Assembly: GCA_905214625.1 (NCBI GenBank)
Contig: CAJMMQ010000006.1
Coordinates: 1 to 64,000 of the forward strand
Direction of reading: 5' to 3'
Source of the DNA: an uncultured bacterium
Lineage (GTDB): Bacteria > Bacteroidota > Bacteroidia > Bacteroidales > Bacteroidaceae
Length of the DNA stretch: 64,000 nucleotides
Notes under the pieces: generated by a model
Databases searched by the model: none
The model's input: the letters and a program-made list of their open reading frames with translations, nothing else
Told to the model about the DNA's origin: nothing
Shown: one piece after another, positions 28,117 to 37,970 of the stretch
Layout of the letters: each line of letters begins with the position of its first letter
Position numbering within the stretch: the stretch's first letter is position 1
Translations under genes and position numbers: made by a program

Positions 28117-28650
28117 TTATTCCCGTATAGTGTCTTTATCGTTGTTCAGCACAGCCCTGTATTCGGGTGAGCGGTAATATTCGTAGAAGTCGATGTATGA
28201 CTTCAGAACTTTATACAAAACCAGGATATACATCCAACCGAATGTTGTCAGGTCGTCTGAATATGTCTGAATGCTAAATTCCTCAATGCCATAGCTTATG
28301 AGTGAGATTAGCGTCGTGAAGACAAATATCAGCAGAAAGCCTGCCGCAATGCCAACCGGCATATACAGTTGTCTGTAGCGCAGGTACATGCGGTTGCTGA
28401 AGCCTCCGAGCGTAACCGTGTCGCTTATGGCGCCCTTGCGGAATGCCCAATGGTAGATGCCCGTGCCTACCATCAGTAGGAGTACGATGTATGAAAGTAT
28501 CGTTGTGCCGTTATACCAGCAATCAATCTTCCAGCAGCGCAGCAGCCAAAGGGCTGTCAGTGGCAGACCGACACACACGTTGACCTTGCCCGACAGCTTT
28601 GACGAACGGCTGAATTCCATTAATTGTTTCTTGCTTTTATTTTTGACCAT
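28117..28650 (-). CDS. Unknown inner-membrane protein
   Basis: 177 residues from ATG 28650 (MVKNKSKKQLMEFSRSS), preferred because everything upstream in frame is encoded by a 9-bp tandem repeat. Three or four hydrophobic spans are visible (VGLPLTALWLL; TILSYIVLLLMVGTGIYHWAF; LYMPVGIAAGFLLIFVFTTLISLISYG; GWMYILVLYKVLKSYI). No family recognised and no catalytic motif. It lies between the SPFH gene and the small Arc-like gene on one strand, so may work with the SPFH scaffold in the membrane. Confidence 0.65.
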   Translation of the reverse strand: MVKNKSKKQLMEFSRSSKLSGKVNVCVGLPLTALWLLRCWKIDCWYNGTTILSYIVLLLMVGTGIYHWAFRKGAISDTVTLGGFSNRMYLRYRQLYMPVGIAAGFLLIFVFTTLISLISYGIEEFSIQTYSDDLTTFGWMYILVLYKVLKSYIDFYEYYRSPEYRAVLNNDKDTIRE

Positions 28651-28661
28651 GGGGATGGGGG

Positions 28662-28706
28662 TAATGGGACTAATGGGATTAATGAGACTAATGGGACAAA
28701 TGGGAG
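28662..28706. repeat. Five tandem 9-bp units
   Basis: Units TAATGGGAC, TAATGGGAT, TAATGAGAC, TAATGGGAC, AAATGGGAG, directly upstream of the preferred start at 28650 of the minus-strand membrane protein gene. Unit length is a multiple of three, so copy change would not shift frame but would alter leader length. Confidence 0.8.
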
Positions 28707-28770
28707 CTATGCCAGTGGCATGACAGCGCGCTCCCAATTATGAATTCTTAATTCTTAATTATGAATTATA

Positions 28771-29742
28771 TCAGTGGTTCAGCGTTCCGGTGTTGATTAC
28801 GGGCTGTGCCGTATCGTCGCCGCAGAGCACAACGAGCAGATTGCTCACCATGGCTGCCTTCTTCTCCTCGTCGAGTTCCACTATCTCTTCCTCAGAAAGT
28901 TTGTCGAGAGCCATTTTCACCATCGACACGGCACCCTCTACAATCTTCTCGCGTGCGGCAATAACAGCCGTGGCCTGCTGGCGGCGCAGCATCACGGCCG
29001 CAATTTCGGGAGCATAAGCCAGATAGTTGATGCGGGCCTCAATTACCTCAATTCCGGCCATTGCCAGACGCTCGTCAATCTTGGCCTCAAGTTCCTTGTT
29101 TATCTCGTCGCTGCCGTCGCGCAGAGTCAGTTCGCCGTTGTCCTGCTCGCCGTCGTCGTAGGCATACTGCCCGGCCACCTGACGCAGGGCGGCGTCAGCC
29201 TGTATTCGTACAAATTTCTCGAAGGCGTTCATTATGTTGGCAGTCTTTGCACTTGCAGCAGCAGCGTCGCCGGCAGCTTTCGACTCGGCCATGGTCTGCG
29301 CGTCGATTTCGAACATTGCCTTGTATGTATCTTTCAGTTTCCACACCAGCACCATGCCAATCATCACCGGGTTGCCCGTCTTGTCGTTCACCTTTATGGG
29401 CTCGGCGTCGAGGTTGCGTGCGCGCATCGACAGCTTCTTGGTGGTGATAAACGGATTTATCCAGTGGTAACCCGGCGTGTTGAACGTGCCGCGGTATTTG
29501 CCGAAGAACATCATCACGCGCGCCTCGCCCGGCTCAACCTTCACGAAACCGCAGCTGCCGATGATGTTGACAATGAACAGTATGCCGCCTGCTACGCCTG
29601 AAGCTATTGACATTCCGCCACTGAATATTGTGGGCGAAAGAGCAATCAGACCTACCGATACAATGTAGAGAAACAGGTTGAGAACGAGCATGCCGATGCC
29701 GTTGAGTGTAGTACCGTTGAAAATAAATTCCTTGTTTTCCAT
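28771..29742 (-). CDS. SPFH/Band 7 domain membrane protein
   Basis: 323 residues. Two hydrophobic segments near the N-terminus (LNGIGMLVLNLFLYIVSVGLIAL; ASGVAGGILFIVNIIGSCG), followed by the SPFH/Band 7 core (VKVEPGEARVMMFFGKYRGTFNTPGYHWINPF; VIGMVLVW-type strands) and a C-terminal coiled coil with KAAGDAAAASAKTAN and EEKKAAMVSNLLVVL. Family members make oligomeric membrane scaffolds related to HflK/C, stomatins and flotillins. It heads the minus-strand group ending with recX, with its own promoter box at 29802-29809. Confidence 0.88.
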   Translation of the reverse strand: MENKEFIFNGTTLNGIGMLVLNLFLYIVSVGLIALSPTIFSGGMSIASGVAGGILFIVNIIGSCGFVKVEPGEARVMMFFGKYRGTFNTPGYHWINPFITTKKLSMRARNLDAEPIKVNDKTGNPVMIGMVLVWKLKDTYKAMFEIDAQTMAESKAAGDAAAASAKTANIMNAFEKFVRIQADAALRQVAGQYAYDDGEQDNGELTLRDGSDEINKELEAKIDERLAMAGIEVIEARINYLAYAPEIAAVMLRRQQATAVIAAREKIVEGAVSMVKMALDKLSEEEIVELDEEKKAAMVSNLLVVLCGDDTAQPVINTGTLNH

Positions 29743-29801
29743 AAAATAAGGTGTTTTATAAGTTATAAATAAGAGTTTATTATGATATCAAAATGATATT
29801 A

Positions 29802-29809
29802 CAAATATA
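29802..29809 (-). promoter_or_regulatory. Promoter -7 box for the SPFH gene
   Basis: TATATTTG on the minus strand, 59 bases before ATG 29742. Confidence 0.55.
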
Positions 29810-29939
29810 AGCGTTTTTGGTCTTATTCCGTATAGAAAGAACTGTATTTTTAATATTTTTTATAAAACGGCAAAGTCTTTGCACTGAAGTAAAAAGACAA
29901 TCTTGCGCCGGTAAATTTCTGTTTCTCGTTCACATGAAG

Positions 29940-29947
29940 TATATTTG
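29940..29947 (+). promoter_or_regulatory. Promoter -7 box close to ribD
   Basis: TATATTTG followed by CAG, only four bases before ATG 29952. If used, the transcript would begin at or within a few bases of the start codon, that is, leaderless. Confidence 0.45.
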
Positions 29948-29951
29948 CAGC

Positions 29952-30932
29952 ATGGAACAGACTGAAACAGACAAAATGTATATGCGCCGCTGCCTTCAAC
30001 TGGCACGCTGCGGACGGCTTACGGCAAGGCCCAACCCTATGGTGGGGGCTGTTATCGTGAGCGAAGACGGCCGCATAATAGGCGAGGGATATCATATAAG
30101 ATGCGGCGAAGGCCACGCCGAAGTGAACGCCTTTGCATCGGTAAAGCCGCAGGACGGGGCACTGCTCAGTAAGTCGACCATGTATGTGAGCCTTGAGCCT
30201 TGCTCTCATTACGGCCGCACGCCGCCGTGCGCCGACCTCATTGTGAGTAAGGGCGTAAGGCGCGTGGTGGTAGGATGCGTAGATCCCTTTGCCAAGGTGA
30301 AGGGTCGCGGCATACAGAAACTGCGCGACGCGGGCATAGAGGTTACGGTGGGCGTGTTAGAGAAAGAATGTCTTGAGCTGAACAGCCGTTTCATGACGTT
30401 CAACACCCATAGCCGTCCTTACGTGACGCTGAAATGGTGCCAGACGGCGAATGGGTTTATCGACGACAACTTCAGACCCGTGGCATTGTCTACGCCGTTC
30501 ACCAAGATGCTGGTGCATAAGCTCAGGGCGGAGAATGACGCCATACTGGTGGGTAGTGTTACGGCGGAGCGCGACAAGCCGCGGCTAAACGTAAGACTGT
30601 GGGCTGGGCGAGACCCGATGCGCATAGTGATAGACCGCAACAGACCGTTTGCGCCTGAAGCCGACTTCAGCAAACCCATTGTGCCGCAGCTTATGAAGTG
30701 GCTTTACGGCAGGGGCATACAGTCGCTGCTGGTTGAGGGCGGAGCCGAGACCCACCGGAGCTTCCTTGCCGAGGACGGATGCTGGGACGAGCTGCGCGTG
30801 GAGATATCGCCGCGCACCGTCAGCGGAGGCACGGCCGCGCCGCAGATACCGGCAACGGCGGTGCTGTGCGACCGCAAGGAGTATGACGGCAATGTTATAC
30901 TTACATACAGGCAGGTGCGGAGCCGGATGTGA
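29952..30932 (+). CDS. ribD: Riboflavin biosynthesis deaminase/reductase
   Basis: 326 residues from ATG 29952, the methionine just before the deaminase fold. The N-terminal deaminase has HAE (55-57) and PCSHYGRTPPC (Cys84, Cys93), all zinc and catalytic residues present. The C-terminal NADPH reductase begins at YVTLKWCQTANGFI and ends with LVEGGAETHRSF and VILTYRQVR. It carries out the second and third steps of riboflavin synthesis from GTP. The reductase half is a little short but contains both conserved segments. Monocistronic here, without other rib genes nearby. Confidence 0.93.
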   Translation: MEQTETDKMYMRRCLQLARCGRLTARPNPMVGAVIVSEDGRIIGEGYHIRCGEGHAEVNAFASVKPQDGALLSKSTMYVSLEPCSHYGRTPPCADLIVSKGVRRVVVGCVDPFAKVKGRGIQKLRDAGIEVTVGVLEKECLELNSRFMTFNTHSRPYVTLKWCQTANGFIDDNFRPVALSTPFTKMLVHKLRAENDAILVGSVTAERDKPRLNVRLWAGRDPMRIVIDRNRPFAPEADFSKPIVPQLMKWLYGRGIQSLLVEGGAETHRSFLAEDGCWDELRVEISPRTVSGGTAAPQIPATAVLCDRKEYDGNVILTYRQVRSRM

Positions 30933-31043
30933 AGCACGGGTCTGGTATGGGTTGCGTATGTAAAGCTTCTTGAATGTGCGCAAGACGGATGGCTAATACA
31001 GAAAAATATATAGACGAAAATTGCAGGAAAATATAATTTTTTA

Positions 31044-31051
31044 TAACTTTG
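31044..31051 (+). promoter_or_regulatory. Promoter -7 box for the second TPR/AraC regulator
   Basis: TAACTTTG, exact TAnnTTTG match, 14 bases before ATG 31066. Confidence 0.5.
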
Positions 31052-31065
31052 TGACGCACAACGAA

Positions 31066-32777
31066 ATGATGAAAATAGTCATGAAAGATATGAAAAGTAT
31101 GATAATCCACAGCAAACTGATAGCTATTCTGTCTATGTTTATTCTTTTTGCGTACAATTTAAATGCCGCCAGCCAACCCGATTTTTACTCAAGGTTCGTG
31201 AAGTATTCGTCGGATGAACTGCTCAGAATGGGCAATGATTATGCAGAGAAGTTAAAGCTTGCAGACAGTGCCCTAGTATGTTTTTCTATTGTTGTCAACC
31301 GTGCTGACGATAAAATGAACTTGCAGGATAAGCGTGAAGTGATGATTGGATATATCGGCCGCTGGTATGTATATTTCTTTGAATACTTTGATTATGAAAA
31401 ATCATACAGCAACCTGTTGAAAGCCAGGCATATTGCAGAAGAAATAGGTGAGGGGCTTTCACGTATAAACCTTAACTTCGGCTGCATGTACCAGATGATG
31501 GCTGAGCAAAGCAGCAACACGCAACTGAAGAATAAGGCTTTATTGTCATACCGGAAGGCGTTTGAGGAAAGTGCAAGCAAACGCGACCAAGGGTCGCTGA
31601 ATATGGCATTCAGCAACATGATTTTTTTGTCGGCAGACTTAGGCAAACTCGATTCCATCCAGAAAGAATGGGAACTTTACAACAAAATGAAATGGGTAAA
31701 GGATGATTTCTGCTGGAAATATAATATAGAAATGTATAAAGGTCTTAAACTGCTGGACAAAGGTAAGCATGCCGAGGCTCTGAAGGTGTTTCAGGAACAG
31801 GAGCGAGCCACACGGTGGACAACGGACAAAATGCGTTATCTGTATATCGTATATATCAACAAGGCACAGAGCCTTTCGGCAATGGGATTATACGACGAGG
31901 CGATTGCCGAGATAAAAAGGCTGAAGAAATTGCGATTACGCATGACATGAAGGATGCCAAGCTTGATGTTTACAGGCTTCTGGCCGAAAACTACGCCAAA
32001 GCCGGTGAAACAGTCGTAACGGAAAACTACCGCAACAAGTATTTCCGTTTAAAGGATACCTTGCTTAATTATAATCAGGTGGCGAAGGTAAGCCAGCTGC
32101 AGTTTCTCGACAAGATGAGCGAGATAGACAAAAGAATGGCCGAGATTACGCGTAAAAGGGAACAGCAGGCCATGCTGCTAAAAATAGGTACAGGCGTGGC
32201 AATCGTGATATTGCTGCTTGTAGTGCTGCTTTTTGTAAAGAACAAGGAGCTTAAACGTAATAATGAGTATCTATACCAGAACAGTCTTGACAGCATGCGG
32301 CGTGAAGAGAGAGAAAGGGAGATGAGGCTAAGCTACGAGCATAAGCTGGAAGAGAGGCAGAAAGCGCAAACAGCTGCCCCTGAGCGTTACAGCTCAAGCG
32401 GACTGAGCGAGGAGAATAAGGAAATTTTGCTGAATAAGATACTCAACGTCATGCAAACGTCTGAAGAGATATTCTCGCCAGACTTCAAGACTGACCGCCT
32501 GGTTGAACTGGTGGGGAGCAACAGCAGGTATGTGTCGCAGACTATAAATGAAAAATTAAACTGTAATTTCACCACGCTTCTGAACGAATATCGCGTGAAG
32601 GAGATGTGCAAGCGTATGAACAATATTGCCGAATATGGTAACCTTACAATTAACGCCATAGCGAATGGCGTAGGTTTCAGTTCGCATTCTGGCTTGTTCA
32701 CTTCGTTTAAAAAAGTCACCGGACTCACGCCGGCACAATACCAGAAACTGGCCAGGGAAAATAAACAGGACGCATAA
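31066..32777 (+). pseudogene. Frameshifted TPR/AraC-type regulator (paralogue of 7289 gene)
   Basis: Two overlapping frames make one protein. The first (31066-31950) encodes a signal segment and TPR repeats; the second carries the rest, from AEEIAITHDMKDAKLDVYRL through a membrane span (KIGTGVAIVILLLVVLLFV) to the AraC HTH pair (ELVGSNSRYVSQTINE; SHSGLFTSFKKVTGLTPAQY). Continuity is restored if one A is added to the A5 run at 31914-31918, giving EIKKAEEIAI and a total near 570 residues, close to the 561-residue paralogue at 7289. Most likely a one-base deletion or sequencing error. A -1 ribosomal slip on A-AAA-AGG is conceivable because the zero frame ends soon after the TPR domain. ATG 31066 follows the promoter box at a suitable distance. 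Confidence 0.8.
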
Positions 32778-32867
32778 TTTTAATGCCGTTTCGGCTTTTT
32801 TTAATCCCGATTTACGAATCGGGATTTTATTTTGCCTTTATTTCAAGGATTTTTTTTCAATATCAGA

Positions 32868-32875
32868 TACGTTTG
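32868..32875 (+). promoter_or_regulatory. Promoter -7 box for exported-protein gene 32943
   Basis: TACGTTTG followed by CAACC, 67 bases before ATG 32943. Confidence 0.5.
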
Positions 32876-32942
32876 CAACCGGTAAGTACACACGTGAGTA
32901 CACTATGACTTTGTTTAACGAATAAAAAAAGATGGATACACT

Positions 32943-35330
32943 ATGAAAAAATTCTTCATTTTAGCCTTCATCGCCATATTTATTACTGGCAGTATGACAA
33001 AGGCCACGGCACAAACCAGCACGGTAACGAAGAACACACTGCACTCAGGCCAGGTGTTGAAAGTGAAAAGGAATAATGCGCTTCCGGCAGGAGCAATGCA
33101 GCAAACACTGATGAAAGCCGCCAATGTTACTTCAGGAGACTTCTGGACTGTCGCACAATCGTATTTAAACTCGGAATATAATTATTTTTCATTCACTGAC
33201 CTGTCTGAAGTGGATTATTATACAAAAGTAACCATCGACGGAGACAAGGCTACTTTCTCAAATATAGTAGACAACAGTATGTATTACGGCTGGCCCGGAT
33301 GTAACTCTGTTACAGGTGTTTATGACGCTGAAAAGGGAACTATAACAATAGAAACGCCAACGATAAACGATCAAAGGAAACGTGGCGACTATACCGAGCT
33401 TGGCGAAATGAGCTATTACGGCGAGCAGATTTATGTGATATTGCTGACCGGTGAATTCTCAACTGTTCCTGACAAGGACGGAGTGTATCCGTTGTATATG
33501 GAGAGCAAGCTCGTCTTTGACGTTTCTGATGATGGAACAACGCTTACTCCGCGTACCGGATACGGAGCATACGGAATGTGGGTGGACGACTTTGATGGTG
33601 CTACAGCAGGTTATATGACTTTCTATAAGTCTTCCACAATCAAAAAGATAACAGCTGAGCCAAGTTTGGCCATAACTCCAGAAACGCTCGACCTTACAGA
33701 AGAAGTGATCTTTACAGACAATGCGTTTACGAAGAATTTCAAATTGAAGAACATGGGCCTTACGAGCACAAAATATACTATACAGACCAGTACGGACGAA
33801 CTGCAGGTGAATGGTACGGGTGAAATAGAAGCTGGTACGGTGCAGACCTTGTCGCTCTCATTGACGGCAAAGAACGAGGGCCCGTTTAGCGGTACGGTAA
33901 CCTTTATTGACAAGAACAACAAGTCTGTGACTATGACAGTAAAGGCCAACATACAGGCTGCGTACGATTATTCAAGCGTTATAAAGAACGGTGATATAAA
34001 GATAACACATAATATAGAGTCGATGTCAGCTGCAGAAGTGACAAGTGACATTACAGGTTTCCCTGTAATTGCAACGACGAACACAGGCGACGGAAGTTTC
34101 TGCGGAGTGAATGTTAATGTAAATGTACCTGAGGGTCAGGTGGCAACGTTTTCATGGAAAGGTATGGGATATGGCCAGTATCCGAACCAGGCTATGATAA
34201 CCATTGATGGCAGGTTTGTAAACGAGCTTTGGGGCATGAACGAATATGTGAATGAGCATGACCTATCGGACAAAATAATACTTACAAGCGGAACTTACGA
34301 GATTTTGTTCGGATATGCCACGGAAATGGACTGGTACACACAGGGCACAAGCAGCACGCCACTGCGCGCATACTATTATGATTTTGATCTTCAGTTGTAT
34401 CCTGAAACAGAGAACAATGTTGACATTTATTCTGATGAGGTTAATTTCGACAAAGTGTTCTATGACAAGATTTCAAAGACTGATACGGTAGAAGTAAAAC
34501 TGTATAATCTTGGAAGCAAGACGTTGAAGATAACCGCAGTGGAAAGCAGCATGCCGTTCTCTGCTGCAGCTGAAGGGGTTGAGATTGAGTCATATAAGAC
34601 AGGTTACGTGAAAATGACGTTTACACGTGAAGGCGTGGGAGAATACGAAGGTGATGTTGTACTGAAAACAACAGGTGGTGATGTTACCCTCCATTGTAAG
34701 GCTACAACTGAAAAGATAGTCTATGACTATTCACCGATTGTAAGTAAAGGCGACTTCTCGTTTGACACAAGTATGGATTATCCATGGCTGCTTGATGGCA
34801 GTAAGGCATACAGCTCTACATCTGGCGCTACTTTTAAATCAGGTGCATTGGACTCATGGTTAGAAGCAAGCTTTATTGTTCCAGAGGGCAATGTGGGTAC
34901 GTTGACATGGAGCGGACGCAACAGCTCAGCACCGTTCTGGGAGTTTATGGATGACTATATATTCACTGACGGAACGATTGTATATGTTGACGGTGTAGAA
35001 GTGACAAAGTTCGCCGGTACGATGACGGCAGGCTCAGATGAGCTTGGTCAGCCGCTTACATTCCAGGCAGGACAGCACAACGTACGTTTCCTATACAGGA
35101 AAATAAGCTCGGAGCCGGAAGGAGAAGACCGTTACGTCTTGTATAATCTGACGCTTGACCTTGCTCCTAATACAGGTATCGGCAGCTTAGACGGAGAAAA
35201 GACAATAAAGCGTGTTGAATGTTATACAATTTCGGGTGAACGTATTGCAGCTCCGGTAAAAGGCGTGAATATTATAAAGAATATTTACGACGACGGTACA
35301 AGCAGTATTAAGAAAGTTATTGTGAAATAA
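32943..35330 (+). CDS. Exported multidomain beta-sandwich protein with T9SS-type tail
   Basis: 795 residues. Signal peptide MKKFFILAFIAIFITGSMTKATAQ. Repeated Ig-like units of the type LDLTEEVIFTDNAFTKNFKLKN... and VNFDKVFYDKISKTDTVEVKLYN... (mutually similar, each followed by a GxxxxTVxF/GDVVLKTTGG strand), alternated with jelly-roll-like blocks (VPEGQVATFSWKGMGYG; VPEGNVGTLTWSGRNS). C-terminal CYTISGERIAAPVKGVNIIK resembles T9SS sorting tails. It is probably cell-surface. It lies directly after the frameshifted TPR/AraC regulator, mirroring the arrangement at 7289-13549. Ligand unknown. Confidence 0.8.
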   Translation: MKKFFILAFIAIFITGSMTKATAQTSTVTKNTLHSGQVLKVKRNNALPAGAMQQTLMKAANVTSGDFWTVAQSYLNSEYNYFSFTDLSEVDYYTKVTIDGDKATFSNIVDNSMYYGWPGCNSVTGVYDAEKGTITIETPTINDQRKRGDYTELGEMSYYGEQIYVILLTGEFSTVPDKDGVYPLYMESKLVFDVSDDGTTLTPRTGYGAYGMWVDDFDGATAGYMTFYKSSTIKKITAEPSLAITPETLDLTEEVIFTDNAFTKNFKLKNMGLTSTKYTIQTSTDELQVNGTGEIEAGTVQTLSLSLTAKNEGPFSGTVTFIDKNNKSVTMTVKANIQAAYDYSSVIKNGDIKITHNIESMSAAEVTSDITGFPVIATTNTGDGSFCGVNVNVNVPEGQVATFSWKGMGYGQYPNQAMITIDGRFVNELWGMNEYVNEHDLSDKIILTSGTYEILFGYATEMDWYTQGTSSTPLRAYYYDFDLQLYPETENNVDIYSDEVNFDKVFYDKISKTDTVEVKLYNLGSKTLKITAVESSMPFSAAAEGVEIESYKTGYVKMTFTREGVGEYEGDVVLKTTGGDVTLHCKATTEKIVYDYSPIVSKGDFSFDTSMDYPWLLDGSKAYSSTSGATFKSGALDSWLEASFIVPEGNVGTLTWSGRNSSAPFWEFMDDYIFTDGTIVYVDGVEVTKFAGTMTAGSDELGQPLTFQAGQHNVRFLYRKISSEPEGEDRYVLYNLTLDLAPNTGIGSLDGEKTIKRVECYTISGERIAAPVKGVNIIKNIYDDGTSSIKKVIVK

Positions 35331-35405
35331 TTGACCGGATGACATATTTCCGCTTTAACACGCATTGATAAACATACCGGAAATATACTTATAAGCAAGA
35401 AGAAC

Positions 35406-35455
35406 GGACATGCCTGTCCTCCGCAAGGGGGTAATGGGCATGTCCTTTTATTTTT
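35406..35455 (+). terminator. Rho-independent terminator after 32943 gene
   Basis: GGACATGCC at 35406-35414 pairs with 35437-35445, and TTTTATTTTTT follows. It ends the exported-protein gene before the convergent TonB receptor gene. Confidence 0.8.
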
Positions 35456-35534
35456 TAGGTGTGAATTGTTCTAGCGCATATCTTCAGCATGGCCTGTGGC
35501 TGTTGCTGTTTTGCGTTACATTATGTTTTGTGTA

Positions 35535-37796
35535 TCAGAATGTCATTCTTACGGCAGCGTAGACGTTGCGTCCGGGAGCGTTGATGCCCGACGAGAACAC
35601 ACGATACTGAGTGTCGAGTATGTTCTCTATGCCGGCTTGCAGCGTCAGGCTCTTGTTCAGATTGTAGTTGCCCTTTACGTTGAGCGTGAACCATGCCGGC
35701 ATGCCTTCGCCGTCGGCACCTTTCACAGTGGCGTATTCGATGTTGTCCTCACCGCTCATGTTGTAGTCGTCAACCGACTTCTTGCCGTTGTACAGAGCAT
35801 ACATGTCGAAGCGTCCCTTGCCGTCGGCCGTGAGCCATGCTGCGCCCACGCGTCCGTAGATTGGCGGAATGTGGTCGAGCGGCTGCTTCTTCTCGCCGCT
35901 CAGTATGCGGCCGTAGGTGTAGTTGAACGAGGCGTAAAGCTCGGTCTGCCTTGTCGGCGTGGCGGTCAGGCTTGATGATACACCCCATAATATGGCAGTC
36001 TTGGCGTTGGTGTATGTGTAGACGTCGCACAGCTCGCCCTGATATTCCATCTGACCGCTGCCCATGAACGTGCCGCGCGCCGTGGTTATGGCGTCGAAGT
36101 AGTAAGTGCCGTAGAGCACGTTCTCCCATGTTAGCACGTTGTCGATGTGCTTTGTTATGTTGAGGTCGGCCGACACGGTTTTCTCCGGCCTGATGTCCTT
36201 ATTGGGTATCGTAACAGTGCTGACCTTAGAGTCGAACACTTTCGACGTGTTGTCAATGTTGGGTACGCGGTAGGCCGTTGAGGCCGACATGGCTATCTTC
36301 CATGTCTTTGTGGGCAGCCAGTTTATGCCAATGGCAGCGCTGTATGTAAGGTTGTTCTTGCGCTGGCTGTCGCCGCCGAAGAAGGGAAACTCGTCAACGT
36401 TGAGTACGCTCGAATATGTTGTGGCGTAGCCCAGGCGCACGCCGTCGTGCATGCTCCACTTAGTGCTGATGTTCCACACGTGCGTGGCAAACGCCTCAAT
36501 GGTGTGCATGCTGTTGCTGCCGTCTGGGTAGCGTGTGGTGTTGTATGATGTCTCGCCGGTAAGCACGTTCTCTGTGTCGGCAGTAGACTTCAGAAAACTC
36601 AATGTTCCGTCGATGCCGAGGTGCAGCTTGTGGTTGTCCATGAACTTAATCCAGTCGGTGTTGAGCGACACGATGTTAACGTTTTCCCACGAGTGGTAAA
36701 GCTCCTCTTTCAGGAACTTGCGGTCGTGGCGGCTCTCCTTCACGTTCTGGTATGCCACGGCCATGTGCACCATGTCGGCTCCGAGCTGGTTACGTCCGTC
36801 GTAATGATAGGCTGCAAGGAGGCGGAACTGCGGCCCGTAGTACCATTCGGCATACTTAGGCTGCTCCTCGCCGTTCTTCACCTCGGTTACGTTAAGACGG
36901 TCGTAGCGGTTGAAGCTGTTGGTGTTAGACAGCTGGAAGTTGAGCATGTGCCGGCTGTTGGCGTTGGGCTTGTAGAGCAGCTTCTGCATGAAGTCGTATT
37001 GCAGGTAGCCCGAGCGTTTCTGAAGCTGCGGCTTGTCGTTATGGAGCATTATGTCGTTCTTGCCGTCCTGCGGCTTAACGTATATGTTGCTCTCAATGTA
37101 GCTGTCGTCGTCGGGCAAGAAGGGGTTGCGCGTTGTTCCGGCACGCAGGTCGCCGAAGTTGCTGAACGTGAATGACGTGAGCGATGCAAACTTCTCCGTT
37201 CCGTAGTTGAAGTCGACGTGCGCCGTGCCCTCCTGGTTGGCACTGCCATACCTAAGCACTGCATGCCCCTCGCTTGTGTGTGTCTGTCCGTCTGTGGCCA
37301 GAGTAGGTGAGAGCGTGTTGAAGGTGATTGTTCCGCCAAGGGCATCAGAGCCGTAGTTGAGCGACGACGGCCCGAAAAGCACCTCCATGTTTTTCAGTGC
37401 AAACTGGTCGACGGTGAGGCAGTTTTGCAGGTGCCCGCTTCTATATATAAGGTTGTTCATCCTTATTCCGTCTACAACGAGCAATATTCTCGATGCCTCG
37501 AAGCCGCGCAGGATAGGGCTTCCGCCTCCCTGTTGGCTTTTCTGTACGAGCACCTGTCCCGTCTCGCTGAGCAGGTCGGCCGTCGACTGCTTGTTGGAGT
37601 AGTCGATAAAGCTCTTCGGCACGCTGACAACATGCTGCGGAGTGTTTATCTTGCGTGTCAGTTCCCTGTTTACAGACACAACAACTTCCTGCAGGTTGAC
37701 AGAGCGGAATGTATTAACGCTGTCAGCCGTGTTTGCCTTTGCTTTTGTCATGCAGCCTGCCATGATGCACGCGGCTGCAATGAAAATTTTCTTCAT
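35535..37796 (-). CDS. TonB-dependent outer-membrane receptor
   Basis: 753 residues. Signal peptide, TonB-box-like segment near residue 34 (VNLQEVVVSVNR), plug domain (IDYSNKQSTADLLSETGQVLVQK; GGGSPILRGFEASRILLVVDGIRMNN; LFGPSSLNYGSDALGGTI) and a 22-strand-type barrel ending in VRMTF. The plug resembles iron-chelate and haem receptors, but I saw no decisive haem-ligand motif. There is no SusD partner, so it is not a glycan-uptake pair. Together with the imelysin unit 17 kb away it hints that iron acquisition is represented in this region. No obvious promoter box was seen directly upstream. Confidence 0.88.
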   Translation of the reverse strand: MKKIFIAAACIMAGCMTKAKANTADSVNTFRSVNLQEVVVSVNRELTRKINTPQHVVSVPKSFIDYSNKQSTADLLSETGQVLVQKSQQGGGSPILRGFEASRILLVVDGIRMNNLIYRSGHLQNCLTVDQFALKNMEVLFGPSSLNYGSDALGGTITFNTLSPTLATDGQTHTSEGHAVLRYGSANQEGTAHVDFNYGTEKFASLTSFTFSNFGDLRAGTTRNPFLPDDDSYIESNIYVKPQDGKNDIMLHNDKPQLQKRSGYLQYDFMQKLLYKPNANSRHMLNFQLSNTNSFNRYDRLNVTEVKNGEEQPKYAEWYYGPQFRLLAAYHYDGRNQLGADMVHMAVAYQNVKESRHDRKFLKEELYHSWENVNIVSLNTDWIKFMDNHKLHLGIDGTLSFLKSTADTENVLTGETSYNTTRYPDGSNSMHTIEAFATHVWNISTKWSMHDGVRLGYATTYSSVLNVDEFPFFGGDSQRKNNLTYSAAIGINWLPTKTWKIAMSASTAYRVPNIDNTSKVFDSKVSTVTIPNKDIRPEKTVSADLNITKHIDNVLTWENVLYGTYYFDAITTARGTFMGSGQMEYQGELCDVYTYTNAKTAILWGVSSSLTATPTRQTELYASFNYTYGRILSGEKKQPLDHIPPIYGRVGAAWLTADGKGRFDMYALYNGKKSVDDYNMSGEDNIEYATVKGADGEGMPAWFTLNVKGNYNLNKSLTLQAGIENILDTQYRVFSSGINAPGRNVYAAVRMTF

Positions 37797-37970
37797 GTCG
37801 GTGATTAATTTCTTAAATTACTGTTATCCTGTACTATTATAAATGTAAGCGTTGATGTTGTGTTTAACTCAAATAGATGTAGCCCTTATAGTGCAATGTT
37901 TCATACGGAATAAAACCGTTGCCCGACGTAACGGCCTTATCTGGTTAAATAATGATGTCTGTTTGTCTTG

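Noticed and set aside
26470-28170. Long plus-strand open frame (566 codons) across recX, prmC and the Arc-like gene
   Set aside because: It lies fully antisense to three recognised genes with clear motifs and reads as His/Val/Ala-rich shadow sequence.
35535-37796. SusC-type polysaccharide receptor
   Set aside because: It is shorter than SusC proteins (about 1000 residues), lacks the N-terminal carboxypeptidase-like extension and has no SusD gene next to it.
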